64,000 nt of DNA from CALOCY01 sp942491975 (GTDB lineage Bacteria; Bacteroidota; Bacteroidia; Bacteroidales; Prolixibacteraceae). A program made the position numbers and the translations under genes. The DNA lies in the NCBI GenBank assembly GCA_942491975.1, contig CALOCY010000004.1, forward strand, positions 620,001 to 684,000. Reading direction: 5' to 3'. The notes beneath the pieces were generated by a model. The model searched no databases. It saw nothing but the letters and a program-made list of their open reading frames with translations, and was not told the DNA's origin. Below are positions 47,621 through 57,788 of this stretch, piece after piece (positions within the stretch are counted from its first letter, which is position 1; each line of letters opens with the position of its first letter).

Positions 47621-49585
47621 TTATACGTCGATGTTGGCGTATGTGGCATTTTGCTCAATGAATTCACGACGGGGCGGTACATCGTCACCCATTAGCATAG
47701 AGAAAACATGGTCAGCTTCAGCCGCATTTTCAATGGTTACCTGACGCAATGTGCGTTGTTCGGGATTCATGGTTGTTTCCCACAATTGCTCGGCATTCAT
47801 CTCACCCAAACCTTTATAACGTTGTGTGTGTACGGCACTCTCTTTTCCACCTCCCCATTCATCAATTAGTTGTTGGCGTTGCATTTCATTCCATGCATAA
47901 GCCTCTTTTTTCCCTCTTTTTAGAAGATAGAGCGGAGGAGTAGCGATGTACAGGTGCCCCCGTTCAATCAGTTTTTTCATAAACCGGAAAAAGAAGGTCA
48001 TGATCAGTGTCGCAATGTGGCTTCCGTCCACATCGGCATCGGTCATGATAATGATTTTGTGGTAACGCAACTTTTCAAGGTTCAATGCTTTCGAGTCCTC
48101 TTCGGTCCCAATGGTTACCCCCAATGCGGTAAAGATATTTTTGATCTCTTCGTTTTCGAACACCTTGTGCTGCATCGCTTTTTCTACATTGAGAATTTTA
48201 CCACGCAAAGGCAATATGGCCTGAAAACGACGGTTGCGGCCTTGTTTGGCTGTTCCTCCTGCCGAGTCTCCCTCCACAAGATATACTTCACATGCTGCGG
48301 GATCTTTTTCTGAACAGTCGGCCAGTTTACCCGGTAATCCACCGCCTGAAAGCACATTTTTGCGTTGTACCAGTTCGCGGGCTTTACGTGCAGCATGACG
48401 TGCCTGAGCAGCAAGAATAACCTTGTTTACAATTATTTTAGCATCTTTTGGGTTTTCTTCGAGGTAGTTGGTCAACATTTCACTTACAGCCTGGTCAACA
48501 GAAGCACTGATTTCGGAGTTTCCCAGTTTGGTTTTGGTTTGCCCTTCAAATTGCGGTTCGGCCACTTTTACGGAAATAACAGCTGTTAATCCTTCACGGA
48601 AATCGTCACCGCTGATATCGAATTTAAGTTTGGTGAGCATCCCTGTTTGTTCGGCATAGTTTTTCAGCGTACGGGTTAACCCGCGTCTGAAACCGGTGAG
48701 GTGAGTACCACCTTCTATGGTGTTAATGTTATTTACATATGAAAAAACATTTTCAGAGAAAGAGGTGTTGTAGCGTAATGCCAACTCAACAGGCACCCCG
48801 TTTTTTATAATCTGAATGTGAATAGGTTCATTAATGAGTTTTTCACGCGAACTGTCGAGGTAGTCTACAAACTCGCCCAAACCCCTTTCGGAGAAGAATG
48901 TTTCTGATTTATATTCTCCCTCATCATTGGTCTGGCGCTTGTCGGTAAGGGATAGGCGGACACCTGCATTTAGAAATGCCAATTCGCGCAAACGGGCTTG
49001 TAAAATATCGTATTTATAGGTCGTTATCAGGAAAATAGATTCATCGGGCTTAAAAGAGATAGTTGTTCCTGTACGATCAGTTTTGCCGGTAATTTTGGCA
49101 TCGTAAAGAGGTTTTCCTTTTTCAAATTCCTGTGTCCATAATTCTCCATCGCGATGCACTTCGGCACGTAATTGGCCTGAAAGTGCGTTTACACATGACA
49201 ATCCTACACCGTGTAACCCACCGGAAACTTTGTAGGAGTCTTTATCGAATTTACCCCCGGCATGCAATACTGTAAGTACTACTTCCAGTGCCGATTTTCC
49301 ATGTTTGGCATGTATTTCGGTAGGTATCCCACGTCCATCATCGGTTACTGTAATGGAATTGTCATCGTTGATGATGACATCAATATCTTTACAATGTCCG
49401 GCCATTGCCTCATCTATTGAGTTGTCAACAACCTCATATACTAAATGGTGCAGCCCCTTTTCGTTTACGTCACCAATGTACATGGCAGGACGCTTACGTA
49501 CAGCTTCCAATCCTTCAAGTACCTGTATGCTGTCAGCAGAGTATTCGTTCTTGTTGTTTACAGGCTTGTTTTCCAGTTCGCTCAT
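47621..49585 (-). CDS. gyrB: DNA gyrase subunit B
   Basis: 654 residues, full length. GHKL ATPase motifs VYEVVDNSIDEAMAGHC, TVTDDGRGIPTEIH and GGLHGVGLSCVNALS, transducer domain, and TOPRIM motifs EVYLVEGDSAGGTAKQGR and IMTDADVDGSHI, then YKGLGEMNAEQLWETTM. It acts with GyrA to introduce negative supercoils. The 95-bp gap to the LOG gene holds no clear terminator. Confidence 0.98.
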   Translation of the reverse strand: MSELENKPVNNKNEYSADSIQVLEGLEAVRKRPAMYIGDVNEKGLHHLVYEVVDNSIDEAMAGHCKDIDVIINDDNSITVTDDGRGIPTEIHAKHGKSALEVVLTVLHAGGKFDKDSYKVSGGLHGVGLSCVNALSGQLRAEVHRDGELWTQEFEKGKPLYDAKITGKTDRTGTTISFKPDESIFLITTYKYDILQARLRELAFLNAGVRLSLTDKRQTNDEGEYKSETFFSERGLGEFVDYLDSSREKLINEPIHIQIIKNGVPVELALRYNTSFSENVFSYVNNINTIEGGTHLTGFRRGLTRTLKNYAEQTGMLTKLKFDISGDDFREGLTAVISVKVAEPQFEGQTKTKLGNSEISASVDQAVSEMLTNYLEENPKDAKIIVNKVILAAQARHAARKARELVQRKNVLSGGGLPGKLADCSEKDPAACEVYLVEGDSAGGTAKQGRNRRFQAILPLRGKILNVEKAMQHKVFENEEIKNIFTALGVTIGTEEDSKALNLEKLRYHKIIIMTDADVDGSHIATLIMTFFFRFMKKLIERGHLYIATPPLYLLKRGKKEAYAWNEMQRQQLIDEWGGGKESAVHTQRYKGLGEMNAEQLWETTMNPEQRTLRQVTIENAAEADHVFSMLMGDDVPPRREFIEQNATYANIDV

Positions 49586-49691
49586 CTATTATCTTTTTGA
49601 ATCAATTCAACTTAATTGCACAAAAAATAATCTTTTGGTATTGATTTCCAGTGCTTTATATGTGCATTGCCACACAAAAACATGTAGCATG

Positions 49692-49722
49692 CAAATATAG
49701 TAAAAATATGCCTTTTTGCATA
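49692..49722 (-). promoter_or_regulatory. Probable gyrB promoter
   Basis: Minus-strand TATATTTG (49699-49692) fits TAnnTTTG. A weaker TATG lies 19 bp upstream (49722-49719). The gyrB start is about 107 bp downstream. Confidence 0.45.
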
Positions 49723-49804
49723 GCTGAAAGGCAGGTAAAAATGTGCGAAAAGGAAGGTGTAGTTTATGCTTTTTTTATAGGATACAAGCGGTTTTGTATA
49801 GAGC

Positions 49805-51586
49805 TTAAAATGAATAGCTTATACCAGCCATCAGGTTCAGTGGCTGTTCACGGTAGCCCATCCAGCGCTCATGCTTTCCGGAGAGGGCATTTTGTACTTT
49901 CCCCCATATATGAAAATGCTCGGTGTACTTGAACGTAGCGCCAAAAGTAATATCAATGATCGGATCAGCCTTTACAGTTACAACATTGGCAGGAGTTAAT
50001 GGAGCCGGGTCTGTTGTATAAAGCTCTAAATAGTGTTCTCTTCCGCCTTCTGAAAACAGATCAATGTTGAATAACCACTGATCGTCGAGTGTAAAATGCG
50101 AGCTAAATGTGATGTCAAACCCCGGTTTTCCCAATGGGAAAAAATCATCGTCTCTGGTATAGTTGTAGTAGTTTCCTTTCAAACGAAAATTAAACAGTGC
50201 ATTGGTGGTTGTGTGTAACAATTCGCCCGAGAGCTTAAATAGTTTTGAGTCGGAGTACTCGGGAAGAAATACCGGTCTTGTATAAAGTTGTTCTTCTAAA
50301 CTGATTGGATCAGTATAGTTTTGCTGCGTGAGTTTGTAGTAATGCATATCATTGATACCGGCATAGGATGCATTGATCAGAAATGAGGTTTTTGAATCCA
50401 GTCTCCCTTTGAATCCCCCTTCAAGGATGTATTGGTACGTGGTGTTTTTGAGTTGAATAAACGGGTTGCGCCACGGATTTTTCCGAAAACTGTTTTTGAG
50501 CAAATTGGGGTCTACATAGCCATCGGCTTTAATGTAGATGGCCAATACTTCTTCAATAGCATTCCATTCGCCATACATATTGGGGGCAATTTCTATGCTT
50601 GCGTCTTCGTTATCATCCAGTATTGCCGTCAAATTTGCCCCAACACGGAATGACCACTCTTTTCCGCTGAATAAAAGTGCAGGATTTGCCCGGACAAATA
50701 TAGTTTGCCTGCCATCAGGTGTTGCATCTTCGGGGGCATATTTGGTGTTGTCTGTTTTTACGTATGATAATTCTCCATCAAGTATACCTGTCATGCCGTC
50801 ATACTTTTTTGAGAGGGACAGATTGGTTTTTGCAACGATCTCTTTTTGTTCGGTTGCAGCAGAAAAATAGTCAGCTGTTATTCCGGCCTTGTAGTTAAAG
50901 CTTTCCCGCTTCGATTTAGCTGAATTTAGTGAGAGGTTGAGGACAGCATTATGAAAAACCTGCTTAGTCCCTTGCAGGGGATCATAGTAATTCCCGTCAT
51001 TGTCAACAGGGATTTCATCAATACCCGGATAGCCGTAGTAGGTGATGCGGTTTCGGGTGTATGCGAAATCAGCAGCAAATATTGATGTACGTCCGTAATG
51101 TTTGCCAAATACACTGAAACGATTGTAACTGTATGGGGCATCTGTTTTTTGTCCGTTTTCCAGCGTTATTTTGCCTTGTGAGGAGTAGTGTTTATAGTGT
51201 ACACCAAAAGCGGCTGTTTTGCTTCTTCTTTTGTTTAAAAACAGCTCGGCGTAAGGGGTAATAAAAGAGCCAAAACCTCCTTTCAGGTAACCAACACCCA
51301 GTTTTGGATCAGGCATTGCTGATATTTTTGCCGCAGTTAAGGGGATGATGTCTTGGTTGGATTCTGTTATCTTGCTGAATATAACATAGTTGAAGGCAGG
51401 TTTTACTGTGTTGGTATCAGTAACCTGAGGGGAGGTATTTATTTTTAATGCATTTGATATTGTAGGACGAAATGCTTTTGATACTTCTACCTCCTGGTGT
51501 AATTTATTTTCATCTTCCTGTGCAAACGTTGTTGATGCAACCAGCAGCAATAGCGTTGTAATAAGTATGCAGATTGTTGTTTGTTT
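49805..51586 (-). CDS. Outer-membrane beta-barrel protein (TonB-receptor-like barrel without plug)
   Basis: 593 residues from the Met at 51586, which starts a clean signal peptide (TTICILITTLLLLVASTTFAQ); a start at 51616 would overlap the upstream gene by 23 bp. A short N-terminal segment (HQEVEVSKAFRPTISNALKI) is followed by alternating aromatic strands and a C-terminal Phe (LNLMAGISYSF), typical of Bacteroidota barrels. It follows the TPR gene with a 7-bp gap, so the two probably form a functional pair. Function unknown. Confidence 0.75.
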   Translation of the reverse strand, partial: KQTTICILITTLLLLVASTTFAQEDENKLHQEVEVSKAFRPTISNALKINTSPQVTDTNTVKPAFNYVIFSKITESNQDIIPLTAAKISAMPDPKLGVGYLKGGFGSFITPYAELFLNKRRSKTAAFGVHYKHYSSQGKITLENGQKTDAPYSYNRFSVFGKHYGRTSIFAADFAYTRNRITYYGYPGIDEIPVDNDGNYYDPLQGTKQVFHNAVLNLSLNSAKSKRESFNYKAGITADYFSAATEQKEIVAKTNLSLSKKYDGMTGILDGELSYVKTDNTKYAPEDATPDGRQTIFVRANPALLFSGKEWSFRVGANLTAILDDNEDASIEIAPNMYGEWNAIEEVLAIYIKADGYVDPNLLKNSFRKNPWRNPFIQLKNTTYQYILEGGFKGRLDSKTSFLINASYAGINDMHYYKLTQQNYTDPISLEEQLYTRPVFLPEYSDSKLFKLSGELLHTTTNALFNFRLKGNYYNYTRDDDFFPLGKPGFDITFSSHFTLDDQWLFNIDLFSEGGREHYLELYTTDPAPLTPANVVTVKADPIIDITFGATFKYTEHFHIWGKVQNALSGKHERWMGYREQPLNLMAGISYSF

Positions 51587-51593
51587 CATGATT

Positions 51594-54500
51594 TTAATGG
51601 ATTGGATCGTTTTCATTCAGGTTGATTTCAAAGTCGCTTTCCGGGTTGTTTGCCTGATTGGCTTTTTGTTGCTCTTTTAGCACCATAATGCGTCGTTGGG
51701 CATCGTCAATAATACCATCTTCTTTTTCCGGGTAGTTATCAATAATACTCTGTATGGTATGGATAGACTGAAACAGGTCATTGGCTTCGTGATAGATATC
51801 GGCCAACAGAATAAACGCTTTTGCCAGCCAGTATTGATGTGGTGTTTTTTTAGCAATAAAATCCATAATCTCATCTTCGGCAGCTTTACGCTCTCCCGTG
51901 GTAAAAAGGAGTTGTGCTACCCGGTATTTGGCTTCGGCACCCTCTTTAGTCCGTGTGTCACGGGCCACTTCTTTAAATAGTGCCAGTGCTTTATTTGGTT
52001 CGCTAAGGGACAGGTGCGATTTGGCCATGATAAACCGGGCTTCGGGAATCATCTGTTCCGATACATTCTCGGTTTTCAGCAGTTTGTTGGCAGCTGAAAC
52101 AGCTTCATGTGATTGCCCCAGCTCATAATAACACCGCATTTTTCCGACCCGGCTTTTAAGGAGGTTCCATTTGTTGTTAGAGATTTTTTCAAGCCTGGCA
52201 AAATAGTGTAAAGCTTCCTTGTAATCTTTAGCATTGAAACGCAATTCACAGGCTTTTTCGAGTGCCTGTTCTGAAAAAATATTGTCCGGTGAACGGGTTA
52301 TATATTCATAACTGTTCAGTGCATTGCTATACTCTCCGTCTTTGTAGTATAACTCGGCAAGGTAAAAATTGGCATTCAGCGCAAAACTTCCATTGGGATA
52401 ATTCTTCACATACTGTCCCAATTGGGTTTTAGCCCGGCTGTCGTTGGACATAAAAAGCCTTTCGGCAGCAGTATACATCAAAGAATCCTGTTCCGATACA
52501 CTTATGCCGGCAGCCCCTCCCAATGTGCGGGTATAGGCCACATAATTATCGATTTGGTTGAGTTCGATGTAATTATTTTTTATTCCCAGCAGAGCGGATG
52601 TCGCCGCTTTGGTTTTCGGATACTTTTCGGCTATTTTTTTGTAATACCCCAATGATTTGCTGTAATTTTCATTGTTGTAGTAAATCAAGCCCAGTTGCAA
52701 ACAGGCTTTCGGGATATATGTGCTTTCGGGAAAACGGGATGAGAGTGCAAGGTATTGCCCGATGGCCGCATCATCGTCTCCCAGTTTTTCATATGCCCTC
52801 CCCAATTCATAGTATGCATTATCTCTCATCGATGATTCCGGGTAATTATCGATAAGTTGTGAGAGCAATTCAACCTTTTTCTGGTGGTTACGTTGCAATC
52901 CGTTACAAAATGCCTGTTGAAAGAGGGCATAATCGGCATCATAGCTGCCGTTTTGTGCCGATAACCCGTAATAGTTGATGGCTTGCGGGTATTCACGGGC
53001 AATGTAATAACAGTCGCCCAACCGGTTATAGGCATCGGCTGTTCTTTCAGACAGGTTTGATTTATTCCGGTCAATATATTTGCGGAACCATACAGAAGCA
53101 TCGTTGTAATTCTCTTTCTTGAAATAAGCATAAGCGGTGTTGTACTGTGCTATCGGGTATTTGTCAAGGTTGTATGCTCCCGGAGTGCGCAAAAATGCAT
53201 TGTACCCCAAAACAGCCTGGTCGTATTTATTTGATCTATAATGTGATTCGGCTTTCCAGAAACGTGCAAGGGCTGTTGTGCCCCTGTCATGATCACCTTG
53301 TGCCAGCGAGGTACTGAAAGCGTCAATTGCTTTAGTGTACATGCCGTTGGAAAAGAGTTCGATTCCACGATAGTATGTTACCCGTTGATACGCTTTTTTT
53401 ACGGCTTTACTCTTCACCTTAATTTTTTCGATGGAAGCCATGGCATCTTTATAGTTACGGGTGGTCATGTACACCTGTATCAGGTAATCATAAGCTGCAT
53501 CATTTCGTTTTGAATCGGGATACAATGCGATATATTTATCGAATGCCTTAATGGTTTCGTTGAATGGTGAATAGGAGAGTTCATAGGTTATTTTGGCGTA
53601 GTTAAAGAGTGCATCTTCTTTGATGGCTTCATCAAAATCAAGTTCCGAAGCCCGCTCAAAAGCCATCCTTGCATTGGTTTTATCATCAGTCTTGATGTAG
53701 CAGTCGGCAAGATGATAATAGGCATTTTGTGCCCGCTCACTGCTTTCTATGGTGCTTTTTTCAAACCAGGGGATTGCTTCGGTAAATTCGCCTGATTGGT
53801 AATAGCAATATCCCATGTTGTAACAATCTCCGGGATCTTTTAGTTTTCCGTTTTCGGCATACAATTTCAAATAGTTGATGGCCTCCGGATAATTTTTTTG
53901 GTGGAAGTAGCAATCACCAATAATTTTTGCCAGTTCATCCCTCTTTTCTTCATTCTCCTTTTTATATAACGGGATGGCATAATTCAGTGCTTCGTCATAG
54001 CGTTCCTGCATGTAATAGATATGGGTAATGTAAAACGGGATGATCGAAGCAAACCGGGAGTTATCTTTTAAGGTATTGAATTCAATAAGTGCGGTTTCGT
54101 AATTTTTTTGCAGGTAGTTGATGTGTGCCCAATAGTAGGCTGCCGGAGCGTTAAACCGGTTGTTACGATCTTTAATTTCATGAAATGAGGTCGCTGCTTC
54201 ATCGTAATTCTCTTTCTGAAAATGGCTATATCCCAGTTGAAAGTAGTATTTGGCACGATCCTCCCTGTTTAATTTCTGTGGTTTTATAGTTGCGTAAGCA
54301 CTGATAACCGTTGGATATTGCTTTGCGTTGAATGCAAAATTTCCTTTTTCGAAAGCTGCTTTTATCGTCCAGGGGCTTTCAGGATGTTGTCGGATAAAAT
54401 TATCCAATCGCTTTTCAGCCGTATTGTGCTTAAGGTGAATTGAACACATCGCCTTATAGAAGCCGGATTCAACAGCACTGGCCGATTGATCAACAGTTTC

Positions 54501-54689
54501 GTTTCTCAGTTCTTCGAACAGGCGCAATGCCGAACCATAGTTTCCATTTTCATACAACTCAATGGCTGTATGATACTTGTCGGTTTCGGAAAGCGGGTAC
54601 GTTGTGTTTTGAGAAAAAGAGTTAAAATAGAATATAGACAATAGGAGAATAAATCCGGGGGATAAACGTTCTTTTCGTTTCATATTCAT
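51594..54689 (-). CDS. Large exported TPR-repeat protein
   Basis: 1031 residues with a signal peptide (SPGFILLLSIFYFNSFSQ). It is built almost entirely of tetratricopeptide repeats, with many A/G-x-x-Y-x-x-G or YYxLGxxYxxxxxYxxAI units (for example GDCYYIAREYPQAINYYGLS, ELGRAYEKLGDDDAAIGQYL). It is likely a periplasmic scaffold. Cotranscription with the beta-barrel gene downstream suggests a TPR-barrel assembly or transport pair. The 326 bp upstream (to ftsE, divergent) shows no firm promoter match. Confidence 0.85.
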   Translation of the reverse strand: MNMKRKERLSPGFILLLSIFYFNSFSQNTTYPLSETDKYHTAIELYENGNYGSALRLFEELRNETVDQSASAVESGFYKAMCSIHLKHNTAEKRLDNFIRQHPESPWTIKAAFEKGNFAFNAKQYPTVISAYATIKPQKLNREDRAKYYFQLGYSHFQKENYDEAATSFHEIKDRNNRFNAPAAYYWAHINYLQKNYETALIEFNTLKDNSRFASIIPFYITHIYYMQERYDEALNYAIPLYKKENEEKRDELAKIIGDCYFHQKNYPEAINYLKLYAENGKLKDPGDCYNMGYCYYQSGEFTEAIPWFEKSTIESSERAQNAYYHLADCYIKTDDKTNARMAFERASELDFDEAIKEDALFNYAKITYELSYSPFNETIKAFDKYIALYPDSKRNDAAYDYLIQVYMTTRNYKDAMASIEKIKVKSKAVKKAYQRVTYYRGIELFSNGMYTKAIDAFSTSLAQGDHDRGTTALARFWKAESHYRSNKYDQAVLGYNAFLRTPGAYNLDKYPIAQYNTAYAYFKKENYNDASVWFRKYIDRNKSNLSERTADAYNRLGDCYYIAREYPQAINYYGLSAQNGSYDADYALFQQAFCNGLQRNHQKKVELLSQLIDNYPESSMRDNAYYELGRAYEKLGDDDAAIGQYLALSSRFPESTYIPKACLQLGLIYYNNENYSKSLGYYKKIAEKYPKTKAATSALLGIKNNYIELNQIDNYVAYTRTLGGAAGISVSEQDSLMYTAAERLFMSNDSRAKTQLGQYVKNYPNGSFALNANFYLAELYYKDGEYSNALNSYEYITRSPDNIFSEQALEKACELRFNAKDYKEALHYFARLEKISNNKWNLLKSRVGKMRCYYELGQSHEAVSAANKLLKTENVSEQMIPEARFIMAKSHLSLSEPNKALALFKEVARDTRTKEGAEAKYRVAQLLFTTGERKAAEDEIMDFIAKKTPHQYWLAKAFILLADIYHEANDLFQSIHTIQSIIDNYPEKEDGIIDDAQRRIMVLKEQQKANQANNPESDFEINLNENDPIH

Positions 54690-55015
54690 CGTGGTATTTT
54701 ATGCTTTTGTCGGGAATAATCACCAATTATTAAACACTGCAAGCATCAAATTTATTATCTTGTTGCGTGAAAAAGTATAAAAGTAACTGAATTATATCTT
54801 CAATAAAGACTTTTGTTTGAGAAAATAGTTACAATACCGATTATATTTAAAAATGATCTTTTAGTTCCTTTTACCCCTAAAAGCCCTTTGGAATTATATC
54901 GGCATTATACACAGCACATTAAGTGAATGAGCGATAATGAATTAACAGTTTAACTTATGGATCAATTTATTGTTAAAATAGTATAAAACGATAAAATTAA
55001 AAAACAGCGATAATA

Positions 55016-55738
55016 ATGAATACGACTGTAAAAGAGCCTGCCATATTGTTGGAGAATGCAGAAATATATCAGCGTGAGAACCGTATATTGAGTGAAGTTG
55101 ATTTGAAAATTGCACAAGGGGAGTTTGTATATCTTGTGGGAAAAGTTGGGAGTGGAAAATCGAGCCTGATAAAAACATTGAATGCAGAGTTACCATTGTA
55201 TGTAGGTGAAGGTATTGTTGCAGGGTTTGATTTGGCGAAAATAAAGGAGAAAGAGATTTCGCTGTTGCGCCGTAAACTGGGCGTTGTTTTTCAGGATTTT
55301 CGCCTGCTTTCAGACAGGAGTGTGGAGGCAAACCTGAAATTTGTACTGGAGGCTACCGGGTGGAAGCAGGAGAAGGCGATTAAAGACCGTATTAACGAGG
55401 TGTTGGATAAGACAGGCATGAAAAGTGTACGTGATAAGAAACCGCATCAACTTTCAGGAGGCGAACAACAGCGGGTGGTAATTGCCCGGGCATTGCTTAA
55501 TAACCCGGAAATTATACTGGCCGATGAGGCCACCGGAAACCTTGATCCCGATACATCGGAAGAGATTCTCCGGGTGTTGCTGGATATCAATAAAACCGGA
55601 AAAACAGTGGTGATGGCAACACATGATTACCTGATATTGCAGAAATACCCGGGGCGTACATTGATTTGTGAAGAGGGGCAGGTGAAAGAGTTTTCCGATA
55701 CACAGGAAGAGGTTGATTTTGAGTTGATATTGGGTTAA
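55016..55738 (+). CDS. ftsE: FtsE-like ABC transporter ATPase
   Basis: 240 residues. Walker A is GKVGSGKSSLI, the Q-loop is VFQDFRLLSDRSV, the signature is LSGGEQQRVVIARAL, Walker B is IILADEATGNLDP and the switch His is in MATHDYL. It is closest to FtsE, which with FtsX controls septal peptidoglycan hydrolases. ftsX is not adjacent. A general export ATPase of the LolD/MacB group is the alternative. Confidence 0.85.
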   Translation: MNTTVKEPAILLENAEIYQRENRILSEVDLKIAQGEFVYLVGKVGSGKSSLIKTLNAELPLYVGEGIVAGFDLAKIKEKEISLLRRKLGVVFQDFRLLSDRSVEANLKFVLEATGWKQEKAIKDRINEVLDKTGMKSVRDKKPHQLSGGEQQRVVIARALLNNPEIILADEATGNLDPDTSEEILRVLLDINKTGKTVVMATHDYLILQKYPGRTLICEEGQVKEFSDTQEEVDFELILG

Positions 55739-55758
55739 CCTGTTGAGGATTTCAAAGC

Positions 55759-56472
55759 TTATGACAGCTTAAGCTTTTTTAAGAAACCACTTTGGTATGT
55801 TCGTGAAATTGCTAACACTTTATTTCCAATATAAACCCTGTTTCGTTCAACTTTGTTGATGTGCCCGATAGCTATAATGTGTGATTTATGAATTCGTGCA
55901 AATTGTGATTCAGGCAGGCTTTCTATTACATCCTGTATTTTATTCAAACAGGTATATTTATTGTCTGTTGTAACGTAGGTTACATAGCTTCCTGCTCCTT
56001 CAATATATAAAATATCCTTCAGGTTTATCCTGAGAATTTTTGTGCCCGATTTTATAAAAATATGGGGTTTCTCCTGTGCCTCATTTATAACTGAGACCTG
56101 GTTAGGGGTGGCTGCTTCAAAAGCAGAAAGTGCTTTTAATGCCGCTTTCAAAAAACGGTCAAATTCAAAAGGCTTTACCAGGTAATCAACGGCATTTAAT
56201 TCATAGCTTTCCACGGCGTATTCAGAGTAGGCAGTGGTAAAAATGGTTAATGGCATTGGCGAAAATGTTTTGGTAAGCTGAATACCTGTGAACCCGGGCA
56301 TATTGATGTCCAGGAAAATCAGGTCAACCTTGTTGTTTTGGAGATACTCCAAGGCTTTTAACCCACTGCGAAAAGTGCCTTTCAACTCTATAAAGGGGAC
56401 ATCCGTAGCGTACTTTTTTATAATTTCGAGCGCATTGTGCTCATCATCAACGGCAATACACTTTAATTTCAT
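55759..56472 (-). CDS. LytTR-type response regulator
   Basis: 237 residues. The receiver domain has the acidic pair VDDEHNA, the phosphoacceptor Asp in FLDINMPG, the Thr/Ser in TTAYSEYAVE and Lys in VKPFEF. The C-terminal LytTR DNA-binding domain follows (DILYIEGAGSYVTYVTTDNK, FARIHKSHIIAIGHI). Its start overlaps the stop of the histidine kinase gene by 4 bp, so they form one two-component system. Confidence 0.92.
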   Translation of the reverse strand: MKLKCIAVDDEHNALEIIKKYATDVPFIELKGTFRSGLKALEYLQNNKVDLIFLDINMPGFTGIQLTKTFSPMPLTIFTTAYSEYAVESYELNAVDYLVKPFEFDRFLKAALKALSAFEAATPNQVSVINEAQEKPHIFIKSGTKILRINLKDILYIEGAGSYVTYVTTDNKYTCLNKIQDVIESLPESQFARIHKSHIIAIGHINKVERNRVYIGNKVLAISRTYQSGFLKKLKLS

Positions 56473-57542
56473 AGTCCTAATTTTAAATTCGCAGTATAAC
56501 TGTGCTTATCTGCTGAAAATGACAATTCAGCGTTATCAGGGTATAGAAGTTTTAAACGCTCTTTCAAATTGGACAGCCCAATTCCACCCGATAAGTTATT
56601 GGTATGCTCAGAAAAATTGCTGTTTGTAATGGTAAAGTTTAATTCATTTTCGACCACGCTCATCTTTACATCTACAAACGATTTGTAATCTAGGCTTATG
56701 CCGTGTTTGAATGCATTTTCAACCAGTACAATTAAGAGCATAGGGGCAATTTTATGGCTAAAAAGATCTCCGGTATGCTCAAAGGATATGCTGATATCGT
56801 CATCCGGTTTGAAACGTAGTCTTTGCAATTCAATATAGTCTTTTAAGTAGGCAGTCTCTTTGTGCAGCATAACTTCAGGGGTTTTTGTTTCATACAGCAT
56901 ATAGCGAAACAGTGATGACAGTTTGGTTATAGCATTTGCTGCTTCTTTGTTTTTATGATTAATAACAGAAGAGTAAATATTATTTAACGAGTTAAAGATA
57001 AAATGAGGACTGATTTGCATTTTATAAAAATTCAGTAATGCTATCTCTTTTTCTTTGGTCAGGCTCTCTTCTCTCAGGAAACTTCTTCTTCTCAACAGGA
57101 TAAAAGCATAAACAAAAGAGGAGGTATAATAAATAAAATTTATATAGTAAGGATATTGTATGATATGTTCCCACATATTATCAATAGGCTTTAGGTTTGT
57201 TCCATAAATGCCTGAACGAAGCATGAATTTGTAATAAGCTACATCACATAATCCCTCAATAGGGCCAATAATAATAAACAAACCTAAGCTTAATAAAACA
57301 ATTAGCGTACGTTTAACCTGTTTGTTTGATAAGAGAATAATTTTACAGTTTCCGTAAAAAATAATCATATTAAAAACAGTGCCATAAATCGTTGCATACA
57401 ATAACGAATTATTGCTAGTTGTAAAAAGCCATATTTTAGTATTCTCTCCTAAGGCAAAGGTTATCAGTAGAAAAGGGATAGCCCAAAAAATAAAGTGCAG
57501 GATTATTTTGATACCCAATGATATATTCAACTTTGTTTTCAT
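56469..57542 (-). CDS. LytS/YehU-type sensor histidine kinase
   Basis: 357 residues. About four to five membrane helices fill the first 160 residues. The His_kinase domain follows with the phosphoacceptor box KMQISPHFIFNSLNNI, and the ATPase domain has LIVLVENAFKHG and GGIGLSNLKERL. No separate sensor domain is visible, so the signal is probably sensed in the membrane. Divergent from the DUF4932 gene with a 246-bp gap. Confidence 0.92.
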   Translation of the reverse strand: MKTKLNISLGIKIILHFIFWAIPFLLITFALGENTKIWLFTTSNNSLLYATIYGTVFNMIIFYGNCKIILLSNKQVKRTLIVLLSLGLFIIIGPIEGLCDVAYYKFMLRSGIYGTNLKPIDNMWEHIIQYPYYINFIYYTSSFVYAFILLRRRSFLREESLTKEKEIALLNFYKMQISPHFIFNSLNNIYSSVINHKNKEAANAITKLSSLFRYMLYETKTPEVMLHKETAYLKDYIELQRLRFKPDDDISISFEHTGDLFSHKIAPMLLIVLVENAFKHGISLDYKSFVDVKMSVVENELNFTITNSNFSEHTNNLSGGIGLSNLKERLKLLYPDNAELSFSADKHSYTANLKLGL

Positions 57543-57788
57543 CTGGAAATACTATTAAACGATAGGCGATGTTAACTCTTTTCCTGAAAAATTTAAAAAA
57601 TAGTGTACGAATTGACCATTTCCTTGTTTAAACAGCCTGTTTTAATCGACAACTGTACATGGCACAATAAAGAGGCCTTTTAAAATACTATTTCATACGA
57701 TACAGCAAAAACTTTTTCAAGTATACCCTTTTTTCAGGAATTTGCCCTCAGTTAATTATTAAAACGAACAATTTAAAACCAGGAAATC

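Noticed and set aside
49651..49932. 93-codon plus-strand frame upstream of gyrB
   Set aside because: It overlaps the end of the barrel gene and the gyrB promoter region and lacks protein-like composition.
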